Source of the DNA: Polychytrium aggregatum
Taxonomy: Eukaryota; Chytridiomycota; Chytridiomycetes; Polychytriales
Length of the DNA: 62,831 bases
Reading direction: 5' to 3'
Assembly: GCF_025602895.1 (NCBI RefSeq)
Contig: NW_026516392.1
Location: 1 to 62,831, forward strand
Made by a program: the position numbers and the translations under genes. Shown here piece by piece: positions 1-8,574 of this stretch. How positions within the stretch are numbered: position 1 is the first letter of the stretch; each line of letters begins with the position of its first letter. The notes under the pieces were generated by a model that had not been told where the DNA came from, did not search any database, and was given only the letters and a program-made list of their open reading frames with translations.

Positions 1-372
1 CTCAAGGCGATACCAAATGCCGTCAACCGACCATGGCCGGATTCCAACTTTGCTGCGCCACATACAACGTGACTCTCAGGTGACCGAGATGAGCAGCTGC
101 GAGGGGCCGGAAAAAATTGATCGTGAATGTGTCTCTGGCTCCGCCCAAAAGCAACCCATTGTCTTGCCGATCGCCAATTTTTTTCTGTCCTCGGGCTGCC
201 CAAGACGCTTGCGGGTGCCGATCGAGTCTGGCTGCAGTCTGTCCATCATCTCCCACGCCGTCTCTGTCCCGCACAGACCCCGACCCGCACGCCAAGCCAA
301 GACTAGCTGCTCGGCCCCACTACACCAGCACCGCCCTGGTCGACAACACATCCGCACAACACCATCGCCACC
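1..372. other. upstream region, no gene seen
   Basis: No convincing exon on either strand. It precedes the SR/RRM gene and ends in the ATG context 'caccATGtcg'. Open frames here are overlapping and compositionally arbitrary. Confidence 0.5.
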
Positions 373-1738
373 ATGTCGAGACCACGCTCAGACTCTGTTG
401 ATTCCAACGCCAGCGTTGACGAGTTTGGCAGAGCCAAAAGAAAGTCGTCGGGCGGCCCGCGGCGCAGCGAAGACGCCGGTGCGGGCGAATCGGCCCGCCG
501 CCCGCCCCACTCGGACTCCGAGAACAGCTCGGACGAGTCCCGGTCGCACTCCCGGTTCCGCAACCATCGCCAAGAGGACGACGGCTCGTACTCGCGACGT
601 CGGAGTCGCAGCCCGGGCTCGTCTCGCTCGGGATACCGGTCGAGCGACCGCCGTTCGCGGAGCCCGAGCTATCGCTTACCGAGGAGCAGCGGCTCGCTAT
701 CGTCATACAAGTCGAGCTCGAACCGCAACGATCGATACCGGTCGTCCTACTCGTCGTCGTCATCGTAGGTGCTCCGAGGCGCTCCGTCCGCACGGCCATG
801 ATCTCGCAGCCATGCCGACGCACCAAGATTCTCATTGCGGTCTATCTCTGCCTTTGCTCCTATCGCTACAGGCGCCCTGGCGGATATCGATACAGAAACG
901 ACCCGGCTCCATCCTATCGAGGAGATCGTGAGGGCAAGGTACGGATATGCTGGCACTGCCCAGCAGCAAAAACTGACCCTGCTGACTCTGGCTGTACCTT
1001 GAGGAGGAGTACCCACCCACTCCGATCGACTGCACCTTCCACTCTGAACAACTGCTTCATCCCCCATGGCTGGCTCGCTGACCTGCCTTGGCGTCTGTTG
1101 GTGCTCTTCCTGGGTTCCAGAAATACTGGGAGGCCTCGACCTATCTCGAGACCGAGTTTTATCAGAACACCATTTACCTCGGCGATCTACCAGCAAACAC
1201 CGACGAGGAACAAGTCCGAACGATATTTTCCAAAGTTGGGATCGTCAAGGAGGTTCGCCTGTTTACGGGCAAGAGGTGCGGCGAATATGTTGACCGAGCG
1301 CCGTTGTTTCTGCTGGTTTTGCTCGCATTCCATGACAGTCTTGGCGTTTATATTGCGCTTTTCTGACGAAACCCATGTCCCTGCCTCCATCCACTCAGCT
1401 ATGGTTTCGTCACGTACGAGACAGGACAGTCGGTCATCGATGCCATTCGAGAGTTTGACAACACATCCATCGCCGGACCTGAAACCAACCCGATACGGGT
1501 GGGACGGGCAAAGATTCCCGAGCGAAACCGAAACGGCCTGGGTAACCAGCCCTGGTACGATGTCGATGCTGTCTATAGTGGCCGCGTGCCCGAGGAACCA
1601 TACCAAGACGATGCCCAGAACATTGAAGACGACGACGATGCAAGAGCCTCGACAAAGAACGAGGACACTGATGAGAGCGATCCGTTTGCGATTGCCCTGA
1701 AAGCATACCAGGATCTCAGCCACGGCCATCGGCGGTAG
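373..1738 (+). CDS. SR-rich RRM RNA-binding protein
   Basis: Four exons join in phase: 373-764, 872-938, 1121-1275 and 1399-1738, giving 317 residues. Residues 1-155 are rich in Ser and Arg with many RS/SR dipeptides, as in splicing factors. One RRM follows at about residues 160-245: RNP2 is 'NTIYLGDLP' and RNP1 is 'KSYGFVTYE', the latter assembled across the third intron. The C-terminus is acidic, with a run of Asp. The role is probably nuclear pre-mRNA processing, inferred from RS plus RRM architecture. The exact orthologue is not recognised; the layout of aromatic residues just before the RRM recalls cap-binding subunit 2, but this is weak. Start is the first ATG of the RS frame. Confidence 0.8.
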
Positions 1739-2229
1739 AGGCGTCGATGCGAACGAGGGCTGGATATCTGCCGCCGGCTTACGTTGGAAGGGCACTCTTG
1801 TCACAGCGCATCGCCGGTGTTGAGGAGAAAGGAGAGCATCGTTGCTAGAATGTGTCCTCGGAAGCGAATGTACCAATACACCGCAGCACCCCCTTCGCTG
1901 ACATGCGCGCGGTCCGAGCAAAAGATGCCCGGGAAGAAGTCGCCGATGGCACAGCCTGACTGGCATGCATTGGAGATCATATAGGTACTGATATGACAAA
2001 GCCATGTTGAGGAAAGGAAACAAAAATTACAGGAGCGTCGCCAGCACGAATGAGAACCGGTGTGGGTTGGAGTTGGTGCCGCCCGGATCACGCTGTGGGA
2101 TTGGAGCGGCGGCAGCCAAATAGACTGGTCGGAGCCTGGGTCTGGCTGGGTGCCGTTGTTATTGCTGCTGTCGCTGCTGTTGCTGCTGATGCTGATGCTG
2201 GTGCCGTCGCTCGGGAAGCTGTTGCGCAC
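1739..2229. other. convergent intergenic region
   Basis: Lies between the 3' ends of the RRM gene (+) and the M50-like gene (-). It includes CTG/TTG-rich trinucleotide sequence at about 2155-2205. No supported gene. Confidence 0.5.
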
Positions 2230-3443
2230 CTATCCGCCGATTTGGATGGTCTGGTCGTTCTTGAATGCCAGGATACCTCCGATGACCGCAATGGCCACAA
2301 AGATGATCGAGATGACGAACCAAATCAGACCCCAGAAGCGGGGTCCCAGGCAGCCTCCACAGCACAGCTGCGAGAACTTTGAGGCGTCCGATTCGTTGAC
2401 CTTGCGGGTGATCAGGTCCTCGACAATATCCCAGAGCGAGTACAGTGCGCTCATGACTCTGGATAATGCGGCGAGGTGGATAATGCATACGTTAGAGCCA
2501 CAGTCGCACCCAACATCGGCGCCATCCAGGGGCCCCGCCCTGAGCCGAGATCTCTTTCCTCCAGAAATGGCTCGCGGCCACGACTCTGCAAGCACACACT
2601 CACCCCATGAACAGGATGACGTAGCGGAGAGCCACGGCATTGTCAAACCACCACAAGAATGCCAGGAAGCCGATGAAGACCACGGTGATGCCGCGGGTCA
2701 TCATGTTCCGGGCATAAACGAGAACGAGCAGCAGCGCCACTCCCAGCAGGCCCGTGCCGATCTTGGATGCCAGAAGGTTGAAGCCGGCAAAGATCATGAG
2801 GGAGCCCCAAACACAGGAGCCGATGTAGCCTGGTTGCGACATGCAGCCACCGTGGTCAGCAACATAGCACGCATATGCAACGTTGGACGGCCGCTCAGAA
2901 GCACAGTCAGTGGGCTCACCTGCTGGCAAGGTGATGTAAGGATTCCCGCCTCGCATTCCAGTCACGCCGCCTTCGTCGGGGTTGACGTTGATGTACTCGA
3001 TTTTGGCGCCGGTGCACCAGCCGGCTGAAGCATGTCCAAACTCGTGAAGGGCCACGGTGATGATCTGGCAAAGATCAAAACAAAGTAGCGCTGTCAGCAA
3101 TGTGATCGATGGACATCATCACAGGAGCGTAGCGACCAGCCAGGCAAGGGCTCGGCGAGAGGACTCATGAGCGGCGGCAGCCCTTGGGCAGCACGGTGGT
3201 CTGCAAGTCCAACTGTGCCAGACTGTCCAGGTCGATTTGCAGCAGTCTGCCTCTCGACAGTACGAGACCGGGGATGCTCACCTTGAACGGATACAGGATG
3301 TAGTTGAGATAAGGGATGTTCCAGAGGAACAGGATCCCGACGGCGTATCCGATGATGAAGTAGATGGTTGTCCACTGCTCCTGAGACGGCTGGAGCCGCT
3401 GCAGAATGTCGTCGCCGATAGAGCTGCCTCCGACAGGGGCCAT
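2230..3443 (-). CDS. M50B-like membrane zinc metalloprotease
   Basis: Four exons on the minus strand (3443-3282, 3064-2920, 2829-2604, 2458-2230) join in phase to 253 residues. A first membrane segment at about residues 25-50 precedes 'ALHEFGHASAGW', the HExxH-type zinc site of the peptidase M50B-like family. Several further hydrophobic segments follow, including one close to the C-terminus. Members are multi-pass proteins of intracellular membranes; the substrate is unknown. HEFGH supplies both zinc histidines and the catalytic Glu; a third ligand was not identified. The gene is divergent from eL37, with 378 bp between the start codons. Confidence 0.8.
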
Positions 3444-3821
3444 TGTGAGCTGTTGGTAGGGTTTGTGTGGGGGGAGTGAGCCGAGCGAGAGCAGGGGTGC
3501 CGACGAGCCTCTGGAAAAGGACGGAGCAGACAGGCGGACGAGGATCGAGGAAGAGCGGCGGTGAACAAGAGTGCGCCCTGGAGGACCCAAAGCCAGCCAA
3601 AGCCAGCCAGAGCTGTGTCAGAAGGTTCTGTGCCCGCGTGCGCCGCCACCGCACCGCCACGGCCGTGTGTGTGTGTGCATTACATAATCCACACGTGATC
3701 GGCACCTCGACACACAGCGGTATTGGCAAGCGGCGTGTCTGCAATGTTTCGATTTCCCTCCTCTCCATAGCACCAGTCTTGGCCGTCCTCTCGGTTCTGG
3801 TAATTTTCGCCGTCTACAACA
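3444..3821. promoter_or_regulatory. shared divergent upstream region (M50-like / eL37)
   Basis: 378 bp separating two start codons on opposite strands. It must hold both promoters. No discrete motif is claimed. Confidence 0.5.
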
Positions 3822-4965
3822 ATGGTAAATACGGGCTTTGCGGCCACGGGCGAAGGGCAGACTCGACGACGGCACGGATGGATGGATGGATGGATGGATA
3901 CACGAACGAACCCTCGGATGGATGGATGGATGGATGGATGGATGGATGGACGGATCGATCGATCGACCGATGAATGGACGGATTGGACACCCCGAGGCAT
4001 TCGAATTCCAGTACCCCAGCCTCCAACCTCCAACTCGAACTACCACGCCCGAACCATCGCCCCTGGATCTTACCGGAATCTCGATGCGGATGCCCTGCTG
4101 GCTGGCCCAAGACTCTTTCCGACCGTTGGTGCTCTCTGTTCACGATGCCGTGGCCGGCCGCCGGCTTCGGATCGCGGCACCGGGGCATATTCATCAAGTT
4201 CCCTCGACCAGTGCTCGCTCGCTGTGGAGACCGCTTTATCAGTCCGCCTGCAGTACCGACGTCGACGACCGCCACGCACTTTCCCGCCGAGGCTGTATCC
4301 ATCCTCCAACCGGTCGCCGAATGGCCGCAGCGGCTCGTCGATCATGCGCGACAGTGCCCTGTGCAGCCCCCGAGCGTCGATATGCGACTGTGGCATGTGC
4401 CGACAAACAGGAAGATCCCGTATTGATCTATGACCTCTCTGCGGTTGCTGGACATATAGACCAAGGGTACTCAAAGTTTCGGTAAACGCCACACCAAGAC
4501 CCACACTCTGTGCCGCAGATGTGGTCGTCGCGCCTTCCACAACCAGAAGAAGACCTGCGCTCAGTGTGGCTACCCCTCTGCTAAGATCAGAAGCTGTAAG
4601 TTGGCGTGTCGATTGCCAAGCATCTCGCCGAGGTCTTGTCCTGCGTGGCTCGGCTTGGACGACTCGCGGCGGTGCGGGATGCTGATGTCTCTTTTGCGTT
4701 ACTGCAGTCGAGTGGAGCGTCAAGGGCAAGAGAAGAAAGACCACCGGCACCGGCCGCATGGCTCACCTGAAGGACCTCCCCCGCCGCTTCAAGAACGGCT
4801 TCCGTGAGGGTAAGTATCGCAGCGGCCTGCGACATCCCTCGCAGTTCCAGGCGCGATCAGTGCTGTGAGTCTGCTGCGACTGGTCTGGGTTGAGAGTGTC
4901 GACTCTAAGCCGCACTGCCTTTCGTCACAGGCACCTCCGCCAAGCCCAAGAAGGCCACCGCTTAA
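3822..4965 (+). CDS. RPL37: 60S ribosomal protein eL37
   Basis: Four exons: the first is only the ATG (3822-3824, 'ATG|GTAAAT'), then 4460-4595, 4708-4809 and 4931-4965, giving 91 residues, the usual family size. The protein begins '[16 protein letters not shown]', typical of eL37, and has the zinc ribbon 'CRRCG...CAQCG'. The basic stretch '[11 protein letters not shown]' and the ending '[14 protein letters not shown]' are also family-typical. It is a structural protein of the large cytosolic ribosomal subunit. The first intron is 635 bp and contains a GGAT tetranucleotide array. An intron directly after the start codon is a known pattern in ribosomal protein genes. Confidence 0.97.
3875..3972 (+). 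repeat. (GGAT)n tetranucleotide array in eL37 intron 1
   Basis: Two blocks of perfect GGAT repeats separated by about 20 bp of unrelated sequence, grading into GATC/GATCGATC. Lies wholly within the first intron of eL37. Confidence 0.95.
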
Positions 4966-5370
4966 GCAAAGCAGTATACTACAATCGGAATCTTGTGTAT
5001 AGTCGAGTTGCGGACGCGGAAATAAATATGGGACCCGCAACATTGCTGCGTCGCTCATACACCAGTCTCCTGTGCAGCCAGTTGTCCCCAGCGCGGAGAT
5101 CCGTTTCAACTGCCACGGTTCGCCAGCGAGAACCGGCCCGCTGACCGTTGGCCGGGTCCGGATGGATGGCTATCTGCGCATCGCAGCGCTCAGCTTTCTC
5201 GCTGAACAGCATCACTCGAGCACCATGTCTGTATTTTATTGGTCGCGATGTCATGGATGGCCTTCCGATCGTTGCCGATCCCGGCACCGCTGTGCGTCTT
5301 GATCTGTCGGTCTCTGTATCGTTGCTGGCTGTGATGCCGTGGCATTGTCTGCCACCGACGCAGGCCGGCC
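4966..5370. other. convergent 3' region (eL37 / FAM32A-like)
   Basis: Between two stop codons on opposite strands. No coding signal seen; 'aataaa' at about 5021 could serve eL37 polyadenylation. Confidence 0.5.
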
Positions 5371-6221
5371 TTAGCCAGGTCCGACCTTGGGAATGTCGTG
5401 GTGCTCGGACAGGGAGCTGAGATAGTTGTTGAATTCCTTGGGATGCGCAACAACAGATTCGGAGCAGTCAGCATCCATCCATCCGTCTGCCCGCACTTGT
5501 CCTGCGCGTGCCTGCTTGTGCTTACCGAGACTCGTTCCTTGTGTGATTTGCTGACGATCTTTTCGATCTTTTCGGATTGCTGGGGGCCGAGGCACAGGTC
5601 GCAACCAGGTCAGGATAATGTTTCAGGATGAGCGCACTGCTCCACGGCCCTGGCCCAGAGTCGATGGATCGATCCTGCGATCCATCTTGCCGCCTGCAAT
5701 CCAGTCTCTTTGCCACACTCTGCCTGGTCGGCATTCCTTCTCACCCGCTTCATCTGTGCCTCTTCGAACTTGAGCTCGGCCTTGGTTTTCCGGCTGGGAG
5801 GCAGGGTCTGCAGGACGCTCGATGGAGCCGAGTCGTCCTGGGTGCTGTCGCGATCGCTATGGACGTCCTCTTTCAAGACATGCTCGAGCCGCTTCTTGGA
5901 TTCTTTCTTGTCCTTCTTCTTCCTGCGAGCCAAGTATGCAGGAATCGATCAGCACGGGCAGAGTCCGGCATAAGGAGATTGACACCGAGCATCCATGGCA
6001 TCTGCAGCATCCATGGCATCTGCAGCATCCATGGCATCTGCAGCATCCAAGGATATTGCAGCATCCAAGGATATTGCAGCGTCTGGGATTCGTTGTCTGG
6101 GCCATCTCGGCTCAGCAGCAGGACACACAGGTGCGGAGCGAGGCGAGATGGGCTACTTTTTGATACCGCTGGATCCTTTGAGCTTCAGGCCGCCGCCTGT
6201 GAAGTTGCCGTAGTCCGACAT
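5371..6221 (-). CDS. FAM32A-like protein
   Basis: Four exons (6221-6157, 5922-5745, 5579-5526, 5436-5371) join in phase to 120 residues, close to human FAM32A. Family hallmarks are all present: the N-terminal 'GGGLKLKG', a Lys-rich block 'KKKKKDKK', 'KAELKFEEAQMKR', 'KIVSKSHKERV' and the C-terminal 'LSEHHDIPKVGPG'. FAM32A is a small nuclear protein that binds late spliceosomes near the 3' splice site, so a splicing role is likely by homology. The gene is divergent from the HAD phosphatase with 395 bp between starts. Intron 1 contains an 18-bp tandem repeat. Confidence 0.9.
5990..6080 (+). repeat. 18-bp minisatellite in FAM32A-like intron 1
   Basis: Three copies of 'atccatggcatctgcagc' followed by two diverged copies 'atccaaggatattgcagc'. 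Entirely intronic. Confidence 0.9.
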
Positions 6222-6616
6222 TTCATCCCAGATCGGTCGTGAGCAGCGATCGATCCGCCCGGCCGCCGATCGCTGCTCAAGAATCGCCCGATGCTCGCAT
6301 CCACGTGAACTCCCCCCCCCCAGAACAGAGCGACAGGCCCAAATGCTCACACCATCAGCCCGACCAGACCCGCCCTCAATGGCCCACGTATCGAATCGGG
6401 AGCATCGCCGTCGAGAGGAGGCAGCTCCGTTGGTTGGGGCCGGTCCTGGCGCTGCTCTGGGTCGCCGCCGTTGATCGCCCAGTGGCCCTGTCGCTCTGCA
6501 ATCGCTTCGCCGGACACTCCATGCTCGCTTTGGCTCGTTTCTCCCGCCAGCGCTGCTCGGGTTTCGCCTTGTGCTGCCCATCATCTCCCAACGCAACCTG
6601 TCTGCACACTGCCCGA
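6222..6616. promoter_or_regulatory. shared divergent upstream region (FAM32A-like / HAD)
   Basis: 395 bp between opposite start codons, with a C10 run at about 6312. No gene seen inside. Confidence 0.45.
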
Positions 6617-7795
6617 ATGGCCCGCAAGCCCAGCAAGCCGCTCGTCCTGGTCCTGGACTATGACGAAACAGTAACCTCTCGGGACACCCTTGCCCTGCTG
6701 GCCAGATGGGCCCGCGCCGACTCGCTGGCCATTCCTCCCGAGGCGGTCTCGAACCATCCGGATCTGAGCGGCTGGCATGCCGTCGTCGATGCTTATCTTG
6801 CCGATCTCGCTGGCTGCAAGGCTCGACAGCAGCAGCAGCAGCATTTCGGAACCCATGTCACCCTCGACGACTACATCGGCGCAACCCGGGAGGTCGACCA
6901 GCGGTCGATCCTGCGGGTATCTGCCTCCCGGGTGCTGGCGGGTATCAATCGCTCGCTCATTCGGTCCAAGGTCGAGTGTCTCGCAGCGTCCACCAGGGAC
7001 CGGTCCGGTGCCGACGGCGACAGCGATGGCGACGGCAGACATTCGTTCGTGCAGCCGGGGTTCTCATCGTTCGTGCAGGCGTTCGATCGGCACTTTCCCG
7101 AGTCCATCTATGTGCTCTCCCTGAACTGGAGCAAGGACCTGATCCAGGCCACATTGTCCCAGTGCGGCATCAGCGTTGCATCGGACCGGATCCTATCAAA
7201 TGACCTGGAGTTCACCTCGCCCCTCGAAGGCCCAGCATCGCAGATCTCGACTGGGACCATCGTCGGAGACATCCACAACGGCGTCGACAAGGCACGCAAG
7301 CTGAAGGAGCTCATTGCTGCAAAGGGCCTTGGGACCACAGTCGTCTATATCGGCGATAGGTATGCGAGTGTGCTCGCCGATGCCGGATCGATGCCGTTGA
7401 TGTTGCGGTGTGTGTGTTGCACTTGACTTATCCCAGTGCGTTTCTTGGCCTCAGTTCATCAGACCTTCCATGTGCTAGTAAGTCAATCGGCGCAGCCATA
7501 TCCAGAGCAACAGGACCGCCCGAACCATGATGGTCCGAGCAAATGCCATGATCAACGATCGTGTGCTCGGAATCGCTCCGTTAACGCTCGCCGCATCCAC
7601 ACCAATCCCGTCACAGTCGCTGCCGACATTGGCATACTCATCCGGCGAAGCTCAGCACTCGACGTTTGCGAGCGCTTTTCGATTCCTGTCGCGGACCTTC
7701 CCAGAGATATCGGTGCCTGCAAGCAGTCTGTTCTCTACGTTGCCCCGGACGGCTGGCGATCTGTTGGCCAGACGATGCACTTCACGACGCTCTAG
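6617..7795 (+). CDS. HAD-superfamily phosphatase
   Basis: Exons 6617-7359, 7455-7477 and 7617-7795 join in phase to 314 residues. HAD motif I is 'LDYDETVT' near residue 15 (nucleophile and acid Asp). Motif II is probably Ser in 'VLSLNWS', and motif IV is 'GDSSSDL', completed only when the 23-nt second exon is spliced in. The overall pattern resembles the fungal phosphoserine-phosphatase-like cytosolic HAD proteins; the substrate is not deducible. A His/Gln-type insert (QQQQQ, about residue 73) and an acidic Asp/Gly loop lie in the cap region. The microexon is supported by its splice sites (AG at 7454, GTAAGT at 7478) and by restoring the conserved motif. Confidence 0.82.
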
Positions 7796-8460
7796 TGGGG
7801 CAACGCATACTGTCTGACGAGTTTGACTGCTTGACAACGCCTTCACTAGACCGGAAGCAGCCGTCGAGCCCAGCTTGTCCGTGGCAATCGCTGTGCCTGG
7901 CAGATTTGCAATACCACTCGACCAGGCAGGTCACATCGTTGCGAGCTCTGCTTGCATCACAGCCATCTGCTGCAACAATCGCAGACCTGAAGCCCGAGGA
8001 CTTGCGTGCTGCATTGTCTCCGCCGTGAGATTGTCTCCAGTCTTGGTTGTCAATCAAAGTGGGCTTGGAGGAGTGCATTCGGTAAACTGTTGGATATACT
8101 AGAAACACGAGAAGCTTACCGTGAGATATGCCTTCATCGGCCTGTGGGCCGATCTGGAGCCGATCGTGCATGACTTGTGGGCACTGGATGAATGGCAAAT
8201 AGCACCGAAACCGGCCCTGAAAGGACGGTGCGTTGAATCGAGACGGCGAAGCATTGCACTTCGGACAAGTTCGCGGCGTAGCTGTTCCGTATCATGCACT
8301 CGGCTGAGAACCACCAAGTGTGTCCATCGCTTCCTTGGGCGTCCGGCCCGCAGAGACAGTCCAAGACTCCGATACCTCTGCGGTCGATCTCATCGGTCGA
8401 GTCCATCACAACCGTGAGAGAACAGATCGGCAGCGTTGGGCCAGACGGTCAGTCAAGTGC
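7796..8460. other. region with only weak coding signal
   Basis: About 660 bp between the HAD gene and the transposon. The only suggestive feature is a minus-strand exon-like block at 8281-8120, listed separately. Confidence 0.4.
8120..8281 (-). CDS. possible exon with CxxC pair, unidentified
   Basis: A minus-strand open segment bounded by a plausible acceptor (AG at 8283-8282) and the donor GTAAGC at 8119. It would encode 'TCPKCNASPSRF...' then 'RCYLPFIQC', i.e. four cysteines in a possible zinc ribbon. Flanking exons could not be assembled, so it may be a remnant or chance. No family is recognised. Confidence 0.2.
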
Positions 8461-8465
8461 GTCCC

Positions 8466-8476
8466 GATTGACTATA
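8466..8476 (+). repeat. 11-bp direct repeat outside left end
   Basis: GATTGACTATA, identical and in the same orientation as 12100-12110. It directly follows 'gtccc', also found before the right copy. Confidence 0.65.
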
Positions 8477-8488
8477 CACTTTATTCAG

Positions 8489-8502
8489 AAAAAAACGGGA
8501 CA
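8489..8502 (+). repeat. left terminal inverted repeat
   Basis: AAAAAAACGGGACA; its last 13 bases are the exact reverse complement of 12083-12095. Confidence 0.7.
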
Positions 8503-8574
8503 ATATAGCCGTTTCCATGAACAGGTAGTATGTGCTGTGCTTGCGTCAAGCAAAGCCACAAGAAATAAAACAGA
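8489..8574 (-). ncRNA. predicted omega/fRNA 3' scaffold region of the Fanzor
   Basis: The 86 bp between the Fanzor stop codon and the inverted repeat. In TnpB and Fanzor systems the guide RNA scaffold comes from the 3' end of the ORF and the adjoining element end, and the guide is the flanking DNA just outside. By that rule the guide would start at 8488 reading leftwards on the minus strand. This is placement by analogy; no structure was computed. Confidence 0.35.

Noticed and set aside
17..931. 304-codon open frame over the first gene
   Set aside because: Arg/Ala/Thr-rich shadow of the SR-protein frame with no domain; the RS frame and its RRM continuation are clearly the coding ones.
1801..2229. 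142-codon minus-strand frame downstream of the M50-like gene
   Set aside because: Low complexity, no clear start and no splice link to the upstream gene, whose own stop is at 2230.
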